NCBI RefSeq assembly: GCF_012952065.1
Contig: NZ_JABCJJ010000006.1
Location: 108,403-172,402, forward strand
Direction: 5' to 3'
DNA from: Cellulomonas fimi
GTDB taxonomy: Bacteria > Actinomycetota > Actinomycetes > Actinomycetales > Cellulomonadaceae
DNA: 64,000 nt
Shown here in pieces: positions 1 through 7,112 of the stretch. Within the stretch, counting starts at the first letter, position 1, and the number at the start of each line of letters is the position of its first letter. A program made the position numbers and the translations under genes. The notes beneath the pieces are model-generated. The model worked only from the letters and a program-made list of their open reading frames with translations, was not told the origin of the DNA and ran no database searches.

Positions 1-549
1 CGACTCGTCCCCGGCGTCGCGCAGCGCGACGACGTAGGCGGTGACCGTGTCGGCGAGGCGACGGATCTGCGCGGCCGTGGTCGCGACGTCGGGCCCGGAC
101 CAGTCGGCGAGCACCTGGGCGGTGAGCGCGCCGGCGGCGACGCGTGCACGGTCCGCGACCGCGCGCCCCTCCTCGGTGAGGACGACGGCGCGGGCCCGCC
201 GGTCGTCGTCGTCCACCGTCCGGGCGGCGAGCCCCGCGGCGACGAGCGCGCTCACCTGACGGCTGGCGACCGAGATGTCGACGCGCAGGGCGTGCGCGAT
301 GTCGCCGATCTGCATCGGGCCGGCGAGCTCGAGCGTCCGGACGACAGCGAGGCCCGCACGTGAGCTCCCTGCCGCACGGGCGACGAGGGCACCGGTCTCG
401 CGGTGGGTGCGGGTGAGGTCCTCGACGGCTGCGACCAGCGCGAGGTAGGGGTCGTGCGAGGAAGGAGTCGAGTCGCCCGGCGCGGGTGTCGGTTCAGCGG
501 GCATCGGTTCTGCGGGTGTCGGTTCGGCGGGCAGCGGTTCAGCGGGCAC
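1..549 (-). CDS. MarR-family transcriptional regulator (3' end cut by window edge)
   Basis: Reading the minus strand gives a winged-helix protein of the MarR type: a helical start (DPYLALVAAVEDL), then the DNA-binding helices (MQIGDIAHALRVDISVASRQVSALVAAG) and the wing with the family signature D-D-D-R-R-A. Such regulators usually repress neighbouring transport or stress genes. The C-terminus runs off the left edge at about residue 183. The GTG at 547-549 and the ATG at 502-504 are both in frame and neither has a good ribosome site. From the GTG, the first 20 residues are a PAEP-x repeat. The gene points the same way as, and lies downstream of, the sugar porter, so it may be co-transcribed. 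The family is clear; the ligand and target are unknown. Confidence 0.8.
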   Translation of the reverse strand, partial: MPAEPLPAEPTPAEPMPAEPTPAPGDSTPSSHDPYLALVAAVEDLTRTHRETGALVARAAGSSRAGLAVVRTLELAGPMQIGDIAHALRVDISVASRQVSALVAAGLAARTVDDDDRRARAVVLTEEGRAVADRARVAAGALTAQVLADWSGPDVATTAAQIRRLADTVTAYVVALRDAGDES

Positions 550-617
550 TGGTCGAGGGTACGGCAGGTGGTTGCCTCGGGCAACCGTTCGGGGTGGCGC
601 TGGGTCGGCGCGGCGGG

Positions 618-2081
618 TCAGGTCGTGACGTCGCGGCGCCGTCGGACCCGGACGTCTCCCATGTCCTCCAGCTCGACCCCCTTGGTCTCGGGGATCAGGC
701 GGAGGACGAACACGAAGGAGATCGCGGCGAAGATCGCGTACAGCAGGTAGGGGATGGTCGGGCCGAAGGCGTCGAGCATGGGCGGGAAGCTGATCGTGAT
801 GAGGAAGTTCGCGATCCACTGGGCCGCGGCCGCGACCCCGAGGGCGGCCGCGCGGATGCGGTTCGGGAACATCTCCCCGAGCAGGACCCACGTCACCGGG
901 CCCCAGGTCGCGCCGAAGAAGACGACGAAGACGTTCGCGGCCACGAGGGCGACCGGACCCCAGGGGGACGTGAGCGAGATGTCGTCCCCCGACCCGGTCG
1001 CGTTGGTGAACGCGAGCGCCATGACGCCGAGCGACACCGCCATGCCGGCGGACCCGACGAGCAGGATCGGCCGACGCCCGACCTTGTCGACGAGCGCGAT
1101 CGCGATGAGCGTCACCAGGACGTTCGTCACCGCGGTGAGCACCGACGCGGTGAACGAGTCCTTCTCGGTGAATCCGACCGTCTGCCACAGCGTGGTCGAG
1201 TAGTAGAAGATCACGTTGATCCCGACGAACTGCTGGAACACCGACAGGGCGATCCCGACCCAGACGATGGGCAGCAGGCCGAGCGCGGGACCCCGCAGGC
1301 TGGCCTGCTTGGCGAGGAGCTTGTCGGACCGGATCGTGCGCTCGATCTCCGCGACGCGGGTCTCCGGGTCCTCGTCGGGGCCGAGCACGGACCGGAGCAC
1401 CTCGACGGCGTCGCCGCGTCGGCCGGCCGAGACGAGGTAGCGCGGCGACTCGGGGATCCGGAGCGCGATGATGCCGTAGACCGCGGCGGGCACGACCGAG
1501 ACCAGGAACATCCAGCGCCAGGCGTCGAGCCCGAGCAGGCTCGGCTCGGAGGCGCCACCGGCCGTGTTCGCGAACACCGCGTCCGAGAGCAGCGCCGCGA
1601 AGATGCCGAGCGTGATCGCGAGCTGCTGGAGCGACGCGAGCCGTCCGCGCACGGCCGCCGGCGAGATCTCGGCGATGTATGCCGGCGTGATCACCGACGC
1701 GATGCCGATGCCGAGCCCACCGACGATCCGCCAGAGGATCAGGTCCCACACGCCGAACGCGAACCCGGAGCCGACGCCCGACGCGAGGAAGAGGACGGCG
1801 CCGAGCAGCATGATGCGCGTCCGCCCGAACCGGTCGGCGAGCCGCCCACCCAGCCAGGCCCCGACCGCGCAGCCCAGCAGGGCGACGGCGACGGCGAAGC
1901 CGGTCAGGGTCGCGCTGAGACCGAACGCCCCCTCGATCGCCTCGACCGCGCCGTTGATGACGGAGCTGTCGAACCCGAAGAGGAACCCGCCGACGGCGGC
2001 GGCGACCGAGAGGCCGATCGCCTTGCGGTGGTGGGCGCTGTTGTCGCCCCGAGCCTGTCGCGGCTGTGCGGACTGGGACAT
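618..2081 (-). CDS. MFS sugar porter (sugar:H+ symporter family)
   Basis: A 487-residue inner-membrane transporter with twelve predicted hydrophobic segments. Family motifs are all visible: GFDSSVINGAV in helix 1, GGRLADRFGRTR in the 2-3 loop, PESPRYLV before the central loop, QQFVGINVIFYYS in helix 7, DKVGRRP in the 8-9 loop and PETKGVELEDM at the C-terminus. These are the sugar porter (TIGR00879-type) signatures, as in XylE/GalP-like symporters for hexoses, pentoses or inositols. The ATG at 2081 was chosen because GGGGGGAAGG lies just upstream; the open frame extends further but over the divergent gene's leader. A MarR-type regulator follows in the same direction. The substrate cannot be told from sequence. 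Confidence 0.9.
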   Translation of the reverse strand: MSQSAQPRQARGDNSAHHRKAIGLSVAAAVGGFLFGFDSSVINGAVEAIEGAFGLSATLTGFAVAVALLGCAVGAWLGGRLADRFGRTRIMLLGAVLFLASGVGSGFAFGVWDLILWRIVGGLGIGIASVITPAYIAEISPAAVRGRLASLQQLAITLGIFAALLSDAVFANTAGGASEPSLLGLDAWRWMFLVSVVPAAVYGIIALRIPESPRYLVSAGRRGDAVEVLRSVLGPDEDPETRVAEIERTIRSDKLLAKQASLRGPALGLLPIVWVGIALSVFQQFVGINVIFYYSTTLWQTVGFTEKDSFTASVLTAVTNVLVTLIAIALVDKVGRRPILLVGSAGMAVSLGVMALAFTNATGSGDDISLTSPWGPVALVAANVFVVFFGATWGPVTWVLLGEMFPNRIRAAALGVAAAAQWIANFLITISFPPMLDAFGPTIPYLLYAIFAAISFVFVLRLIPETKGVELEDMGDVRVRRRRDVTT

Positions 2082-2182
2082 CGTCGGCCTTCCCCCCGTG
2101 GTGCGGCGCTTCAACCACTCACCACTGTCGACCCGGACGCCCGGACGTGCGAGCCGAACAGGGCCTCGGGGACAATCGCCGG

Positions 2183-2827
2183 ATGAGCTCTTCGGACGGC
2201 GAGGCCCGGCGACCCCGGCGTCCCGCGATGCTCGACCCTCGCCTCGCGGACGACATCCCGGGTGACATGGACCCGGCGCTGCGCTCCGAGGTCGCGCACA
2301 CGACGGCGGGCGCGATCGTCCACCAGGCGCGCGCCTCGGACGATCCCCACCTCGTCGACCGCCTCGTCCGGCTCGTCGAGGCGGAGGGGCTCGACGTCGT
2401 CGCGGGTCTCTGGGCCGACAGCCCACCCGGGACGCTGCCCGGGGCGCTCTGGCGGCTCTACACGCTGCGGGAGTGGACGCGCCGCGATCCCCGCACCCTC
2501 GCCGCGCGCTACGCGAGCGGGGTCCACGCGGCCCAGGTGGCCGACGTCGTCGCCGGCGTGGTCACCCCGCCCGGGCCCGAGGACATCCGCGAGGTGGCCG
2601 ACGCCGTGCTGTCCGGCGTCTTCGCCGGCGACCTCGCGGTGGCGCTCGAGCGAGGGGCGGCGTTCTGCCGGGTCCTGGCCGCGGGCGCGGCCTTCGACGC
2701 CGACGACGTCGATGCGCACGCCCCGGCCGACGCGCTGCGGCTCACACGGGGAGCGTCGTCGCTCGTCCGGACCGCCGAGGAGCTCGAGCTCGCCGCCGAC
2801 CTGTGGCGGAGGGGCCGGCTCGACTGA
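2183..2827 (+). CDS. Conserved actinobacterial protein of unknown function
   Basis: A 214-residue soluble, strongly acidic alpha-helical protein. I do not recognise a characterised domain. It has no signal peptide or membrane segment. A conserved-looking core reads LPGALWRLYTLREW (residues about 86-99), followed by an Ala/Val-rich helical half and a C-terminal LAADLWRRGRLD. The start at ATG 2183 sits about 100 bp from the divergent sugar porter start, and codon use has the strong G/C third-position bias of its neighbours, so it is very likely a real gene. It is transcribed alone, with a 180-bp gap to the DUF47 gene. No function is proposed. Confidence 0.75.
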   Translation: MSSSDGEARRPRRPAMLDPRLADDIPGDMDPALRSEVAHTTAGAIVHQARASDDPHLVDRLVRLVEAEGLDVVAGLWADSPPGTLPGALWRLYTLREWTRRDPRTLAARYASGVHAAQVADVVAGVVTPPGPEDIREVADAVLSGVFAGDLAVALERGAAFCRVLAAGAAFDADDVDAHAPADALRLTRGASSLVRTAEELELAADLWRRGRLD

Positions 2828-3007
2828 GGCGCGGTGCGTCGCTCCGCGTCGGAGCTGAGTCGCTCGTCACACCGTGGCGCCGTCCATCCGTGATCCACGC
2901 CCAGGACACCTCCGTGTCACCGCTGCGTCACCATCGAAGTTGCCTGGACACCTCGCGGCTGCCCTAGCCTGTGTCCGACCACGCGTCCCTCCCGTCCGGA
3001 GCCTCCT

Positions 3008-3628
3008 GTGCGCTTGCGCCTCACCCCGCGCGACACCTCGTTCTTCGACCTTCTTGCTGCGTCGGCGCAGCACCTCGTCACGGGGGCGAACCTGCTCGGC
3101 GAGCTGCTCGGCGCCGACCGGCCGACCCGCAAGGCGCTCGCCAAGCAGCTGGCCGACATCGAGCACCAGTGCGACGAGGCGACCCACTCGATCATGCGGC
3201 GGCTCAACCAGACGTTCGTCACGCCGTTCGACCGGGACGACATCTACAACCTGGCCTCGAGCCTCGACGACTGCATGGACTTCATGGAGGAGGCGGCCGA
3301 CCTCATCGTGCTCTACAAGCTCGACGAGCTGCCGGCCCGGGTCGCCGACCAGGTGCAGGTGCTGCAGCGCGCCGCCGAGCTCACGGCCGACGCGATGCCC
3401 CGCCTGCGGTCGATGTCGGACCTCGACGAGTACTGGGTCGAGGTCAACCGCCTCGAGAACCAGGCCGACAAGATCCACCGCAAGCTCCTCGCGCAGCTGT
3501 TCGACGAGATCACCGACCCGATCCAGCTCATGAAGCTCAAGGAGGTCGTGGAGCGGCTCGAGGACGCGGCCGACGCGTTCGAGAAGGTGGCGAACACCGT
3601 CGAGACCATCGCGCTCAAGGAGTCCTGA
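3008..3628 (+). CDS. DUF47/PhoU-like accessory protein of the Pit phosphate transporter
   Basis: A 206-residue all-helical protein of the DUF47 (PhoU-related) family, which partners Pit-type transporters and is thought to modulate phosphate uptake. The family patterns HQCDEATHSIMRRLNQTFVTP and FDRDDIYNLASSLDDCMD lie at residues about 55-95, with a matching second half (LENQADKIHRKLLAQLF, LKEVVERLEDAADAFEKVANTVE). Start is GTG 3008; the open frame does not extend usefully upstream. The stop is only 6 bp before the pit gene, so the two form an operon, the usual arrangement in actinobacteria. Regulation by phosphate is expected, but I see no clear Pho box. Confidence 0.9.
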   Translation: MRLRLTPRDTSFFDLLAASAQHLVTGANLLGELLGADRPTRKALAKQLADIEHQCDEATHSIMRRLNQTFVTPFDRDDIYNLASSLDDCMDFMEEAADLIVLYKLDELPARVADQVQVLQRAAELTADAMPRLRSMSDLDEYWVEVNRLENQADKIHRKLLAQLFDEITDPIQLMKLKEVVERLEDAADAFEKVANTVETIALKES

Positions 3629-3634
3629 GCGCCG

Positions 3635-4636
3635 GTGGAGCTCGCCCTCGTCGTCGTCGTCGTCGCGTTCGCGCTCGGCTTCGACTACACCAACGGCTTC
3701 CACGACGCCGCGAACGCGATCGCGACGTCGGTCTCGACCCGCGCGCTGACCCCGCGTGTGGCGCTCGTCATGGCCGCCGTCTTCAACCTGGTCGGTGCGC
3801 TGCTCGGGACGGACGTCGCGCAGACGATCGGCTCGGGGATCATCGCGGTCAGCCCCGACGCGGGGACGTACGGACTCGCGATCGTGCTGGCGGGGCTCAT
3901 CGGGGCCATCGTGTGGAACCTCATCACGTGGTGGTTGGGGCTCCCGTCGTCGTCGACGCACGCGCTGATCGGCGGGCTGGTCGGCGCCGGCCTCGCGTCG
4001 GCGACGACCGTGCAGTGGGACGTGATCCTCGACAAGGTCGTGCTCCCGATGATCCTCTCGCCGCTCGTCGGCTTCGGGCTCGCGTACCTGCTGATGGTGG
4101 GTGTGCTGTGGCTCGTGCGGTCGGTCGCGCCGGCCAAGGCGCAGCGCCGGTTCAGGATCGCGCAGACGGCGTCTGCCGCCGCGATGTCGCTCGGGCACGG
4201 GCTCCAGGACGCGCAGAAGACGATGGGCGTGATCGTCCTGGCGCTGGTCGCCGGCGGGTTCCACCAGGGCACCGAGATCCCGCTCTGGGTCAAGCTCTCG
4301 GCCGCGGGCGCGATCTCGCTGGGCACGTACTCGGGCGGCTGGCGGATCATGCGGACGCTCGGCCGCAGGATCATCGAGCTCGACCCTGCCCGGGGCTTCG
4401 TGGCGGAGTCCGTCGCGGCGTCCGTGCTCTACACGACGGCGTTCGTGTTCCACGCGCCCATCTCGACGACGCACACGATCACCTCGGCGATCATGGGTGT
4501 GGGCGCGACGAAGCGGCTCTCCGCGGTGCGCTGGGGCGTCGCGAAGAACATCGCGGTCGCGTGGGTCCTCACGATCCCGATGGCGGCGCTCGTCGCGGCC
4601 CTGATGTTCACGGTGTTCCGCCCGTTCTTCGCCTGA
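3635..4636 (+). CDS. pit: Pit-family low-affinity inorganic phosphate transporter
   Basis: A 333-residue membrane protein with about ten hydrophobic segments and the two inverted Pit signatures: DYTNGFHDAANAIATSVSTRAL near the N-terminus and AMSLGHGLQDAQKTMGVI in the middle, plus the second-half TTHTITSAIMGVGATKR. Pit proteins carry metal-phosphate with protons across the cytoplasmic membrane. The start is GTG 3635, 6 bp after the DUF47 gene. A 10-bp tandem repeat array begins about 25 bp after the stop, followed by two hairpin repeats that may end transcription. Confidence 0.95.
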   Translation: MELALVVVVVAFALGFDYTNGFHDAANAIATSVSTRALTPRVALVMAAVFNLVGALLGTDVAQTIGSGIIAVSPDAGTYGLAIVLAGLIGAIVWNLITWWLGLPSSSTHALIGGLVGAGLASATTVQWDVILDKVVLPMILSPLVGFGLAYLLMVGVLWLVRSVAPAKAQRRFRIAQTASAAAMSLGHGLQDAQKTMGVIVLALVAGGFHQGTEIPLWVKLSAAGAISLGTYSGGWRIMRTLGRRIIELDPARGFVAESVAASVLYTTAFVFHAPISTTHTITSAIMGVGATKRLSAVRWGVAKNIAVAWVLTIPMAALVAALMFTVFRPFFA

Positions 4637-4660
4637 CCGGAGGGCCTGTCCGACACCCGC

Positions 4661-4720
4661 GAACCGGCGCACGTCGGCGCATGCCGGCGCACGTCGGCGC
4701 ACGTCGGCGCACGTCGGCGC
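4661..4720 (+). repeat. Tandem repeat, 10-bp unit (ACGTCGGCGC-like), six copies
   Basis: Six consecutive 10-bp units, four of them identical (ACGTCGGCGC) and two with substitutions (GAACCGGCGC, ATGCCGGCGC). The array lies in the convergent gap between pit and the AbiEi/DUF559-like gene, directly next to the first 42-bp hairpin. It is non-coding in all sensible frames. Copy number probably varies by slippage. Confidence 0.85.
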
Positions 4721-4734
4721 GTGTCCCCCAGATG

Positions 4735-4776
4735 TGTCAGGCATCGCGCGTGGTATCGAGCGCGCTCGGCCTGACA
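4735..4776 (+). repeat. 42-bp hairpin repeat, copy A
   Basis: First of six 42-bp inverted repeats in this window. It begins TGTCAGGC and ends GGCCTGACA, with inner GCGCG/CGCGC arms that also pair. It lies in the convergent gap after pit, 73 bp from copy B in the same orientation. It could act as a bidirectional terminator or be a REP-like element; no T-run follows. Confidence 0.9.
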
Positions 4777-4807
4777 GGTGGCGTCGCGCGTGCGTACCTC
4801 GCGGATG

Positions 4808-4849
4808 TGTCAGGCGTTGCGCGTGCTGGGGCGCGCGGTCGGCCTGACA
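4808..4849 (+). repeat. 42-bp hairpin repeat, copy B (overlaps the 3' end of a gene)
   Basis: Same 42-bp architecture and orientation as copy A. It overlaps the last 13 codons of the minus-strand AbiEi/DUF559-like gene: the TGA stop of that gene is the complement of the TCA inside the left TGTCAGGC arm. The gene's end is therefore built from repeat sequence. Confidence 0.9.
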
Positions 4850-5793
4850 GAACGCTCATGATGAGGTCCGAGGTGGCGCCGGAGAATGCGCGCGACGCGC
4901 GCGCCGTCGATGCGGACCGCCGTCGCCGGGAGTCGGATCAAGGTCCGACGCTCGTCGTGCGGCAGCTCCGCGCTCCGGAGGAGGTCGTCGTACCACCGCG
5001 TCGCTTCCATGTGGCCGATCCCGTCGATCTCGACAGCGACGGTACGCCCGTCCGCGAGCTGCCATTCGACGTCCAGGTACCGCCAGCGACCTCGCGAGTC
5101 CTGACGGCGGACCTGTCGCCGGGGCTCGGGCAGGTCGTGGTCCCGGCAGAACCGGACGAAGTCGATCTCGGCGAGCGACTGAGACCCTCCGTCGATGTCC
5201 GCGAGGCAGTGCGCGAGGAGCCGCCTGTGACGCACTTTCCCCGCGAGCTCGAGGGCGCTGCCGAGCCGGTCGGCGGTGCTCAGTCCTTGCTGCACGACGG
5301 CGGCGAGCAGACCTACCGCCGTCCGGGAGGACCGGCTCCACGCGGCGGCGTCGACAGCCGCCCGATCCACCGGATGGACGGGGAGCCCCCGCAGCAGCAC
5401 GCCGTCGGTGGGCACATGGCGCCGGGACTCGTGCACGACGACGCCCGTCGCTCCCGGTGGCCGCTGGCCGCGGGCGATCACGACGTGAAGCTCCTGGCGG
5501 TACCACCCGTCGAGCCCGGCGAGCTCGAGCGCGGTCCACGCGCCGAGGACACCGCCCGGCGGGCACGCGAGCGCGGCCGCCCACATCGCTGCGATGCGGT
5601 CGAGCGGTCCCCGGTGCAGAGCCACGACGTCCGGGCAGACGAGCCGCCATCGTCGAGCAGCGACCTGGTTGCGGACATGGTGCCGGGACACGCCGAGCGA
5701 GTGGAGCTGGTCACGCGTGCACACCCCATGCTGTCTGTCCGCCAGAGCGCGAAGACCCGTCACGTCATCCAGTGCGGTCGCTCGTCCAGTCAT
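4810..5793 (-). CDS. AbiEi-antitoxin-domain / DUF559 (Vsr-like nuclease fold) protein
   Basis: A 327-residue protein with two parts. Residues about 10-60 form a winged-helix like the N-terminal domain of type IV AbiEi antitoxins (LADRQHGVCTRDQLHSLGVS). Residues about 195-300 look like DUF559, a PD-(D/E)xK/Vsr-type fold: LAEIDFVRFCRDHDLPEP, then DVEWQLADGRTVAVEIDG with the acidic and E-x-D residues expected of a nuclease core. Such fusions are common, often multi-copy, in actinobacteria and their role is unknown. ATG 5793 has GAGGG upstream. The last 13 codons lie in hairpin copy B. No toxin partner is adjacent, so a working toxin-antitoxin role is doubtful. Confidence 0.8.
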   Translation of the reverse strand: MTGRATALDDVTGLRALADRQHGVCTRDQLHSLGVSRHHVRNQVAARRWRLVCPDVVALHRGPLDRIAAMWAAALACPPGGVLGAWTALELAGLDGWYRQELHVVIARGQRPPGATGVVVHESRRHVPTDGVLLRGLPVHPVDRAAVDAAAWSRSSRTAVGLLAAVVQQGLSTADRLGSALELAGKVRHRRLLAHCLADIDGGSQSLAEIDFVRFCRDHDLPEPRRQVRRQDSRGRWRYLDVEWQLADGRTVAVEIDGIGHMEATRWYDDLLRSAELPHDERRTLIRLPATAVRIDGARVARILRRHLGPHHERSVRPTARPSTRNA

Positions 5794-5931
5794 GCGACGA
5801 CCCTCGCGGGCGGGCGTACGCCGCCGCGGCGTGCATCCGACGCCCTGTGCAAGGCGGCCCGCTACGAGGCGCCGGGGACGGATGACCACCTGATGGCCGG
5901 GACGCGCCTGATCGTCCGCCTCCGCGGCGCG

Positions 5932-5973
5932 TGTCAGGCGTAGCGCGTGTGGACGGGCGCGTTCGGTCTGACA
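5932..5973 (+). repeat. 42-bp hairpin repeat, copy C
   Basis: Starts TGTCAGGC and ends GGTCTGACA, exactly 42 bp. It lies between the AbiEi/DUF559-like gene's start and the mutT1-like gene's end. It is nearly identical to copy D, including about 10 bp of 3' flank (CGTCGCCGG), so C and D probably arose by a local duplication. Confidence 0.9.
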
Positions 5974-6014
5974 CGTCGCCGGTGGGGTGTGTGGGCGCGG
6001 TGGCCGGGTTGGCG

Positions 6015-6056
6015 TGTCAGGCGTAGTGGGTGTGGACGGGCGCGTTCGGTCTGACA
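6015..6056 (+). repeat. 42-bp hairpin repeat, copy D
   Basis: Same 42-bp unit and orientation as copy C, 83 bp further on. It ends 20 bp before the mutT1-like stop codon (minus strand), where it could terminate that operon. Confidence 0.9.
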
Positions 6057-6076
6057 CGTCGCCGGGGGGAGCCGCG

Positions 6077-7051
6077 TCAGTGGAGGGGCGGGTGGTGGCT
6101 CTCGACGCCCATGACGCGCGGCCCCTTCTTCGTCTGACCGACGTGCGTCACCAGGATCTCGCCCGGCTGCAGGTACGGGTCCTCGACAGGCAGCGACCCG
6201 GCCACCGCGCGTCGGGAGTGCTGACCCAGCACGTCGAGCACCGTCGGCAGCACGGGACGGTGGGTGCAGACGACGACGTCGCGCGCGGACTCCAGCAGTC
6301 GCCTCACCTCGCCCGCAGCACGGCTCGGGGACCGCTCGTGCTCCGCCTCCGTCAGGTGCGAGTCGAGCGGCTGCACCCCCGCCGCGCGCGCGTACGGCTC
6401 GATCGTCGCGGCGCACCGCGCCCACCGGCTCGTCACGACGTCGCGCACCCCGAACGCCGCGAGCACCGGCACGAGCGCCTCCGCCTGTGCCCGGCCGCTC
6501 GGCGTCAGCGGCCGGTCGGTCTCGTCGCCGTGCCATGCGGAGCGCTCCTTGGCCCGCCCGTGCCGGGCGACGACCAGGACGTGCGTGTCGAGCCGCCCGC
6601 GCTCGTGCAGCGCGACGAGCTCCGCGAGCTGCGCGCCGTCCGCCGCCCGGGTCAGCCGCTTGCCGGCCTTCGCGGGGGTCAGCCACGCGACGTCGTCGAT
6701 CTCGTCCGGCCCGGCTGCTGCCACCGGTGCGCGGGCGGCGAGCGCGGGGGCGTCGTCGTCGGTGGCCACGCGCGCCGCCCAGTAGTGCACGCGCTTGGTG
6801 CGCCCGTCGGCGATCGCGTACTGCTGACCCGGGAGGGGGTTGCCGAGCACGACGTCGATCCCCGTCTCCTCGGCGATCTCCCGGGCGGCCGCGGTCGGGA
6901 GCGCCTCGCCCGGGTCGAGCTTGCCCTTGGGCCAGGACCAGTCGTCGTAGCGCGGCCGGTGCACGAGCAGCACCTCGAGCGCGTCCTTGCGCACACGCCA
7001 CACCAGCCCTCCCGCGGCCTCGACGGGGCGGGTGCGAGGAGCGGGCGTCAC
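6077..7051 (-). CDS. mutT1: MutT1-like Nudix hydrolase fused to a histidine-phosphatase domain
   Basis: A 324-residue fusion. The N-terminal Nudix domain carries the full Nudix box G-x5-E-x7-R-E-U-x-E-E-x-G-U (GKLDPGEALPTAAAREIAEETGI is the matching region, about residues 43-65). The C-terminal half is a SixA-type histidine phosphatase with the catalytic RHG (VLVVARHGRAKE) and a second conserved His (VVCTHRPVLP). Mycobacterial MutT1 has this architecture and clears 8-oxo-(d)GTP and diadenosine polyphosphates. It lies 61 bp downstream of ppk1, the same neighbour order as in Mycobacterium, which supports orthology. Start is GTG 7051. Confidence 0.88.
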   Translation of the reverse strand: MTPAPRTRPVEAAGGLVWRVRKDALEVLLVHRPRYDDWSWPKGKLDPGEALPTAAAREIAEETGIDVVLGNPLPGQQYAIADGRTKRVHYWAARVATDDDAPALAARAPVAAAGPDEIDDVAWLTPAKAGKRLTRAADGAQLAELVALHERGRLDTHVLVVARHGRAKERSAWHGDETDRPLTPSGRAQAEALVPVLAAFGVRDVVTSRWARCAATIEPYARAAGVQPLDSHLTEAEHERSPSRAAGEVRRLLESARDVVVCTHRPVLPTVLDVLGQHSRRAVAGSLPVEDPYLQPGEILVTHVGQTKKGPRVMGVESHHPPLH

Positions 7052-7112
7052 CGGTCGATGATGTCGAGCGGCCGACGACGCCGCAACGCGGCCTGGCGCG
7101 GTGACGGTCGCC

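Noticed and set aside
486..2186. Long plus-strand open frame over the sugar porter gene
   Set aside because: It is the antisense shadow of the MFS gene: charged Asp/Glu/Arg/Pro-rich product without any fold signature, a normal artefact of very high GC.
2971..5943. 990-codon plus-strand frame spanning pit and the AbiEi/DUF559-like gene
   Set aside because: Out of frame with DUF47 and pit and antisense to the third gene; no protein-like segments.
4661..6056. Could the repeats be a CRISPR array?
   Set aside because: The 42-bp units are hairpins in pairs within separate gaps, without regular spacers or cas genes; the 10-bp array has no spacers.
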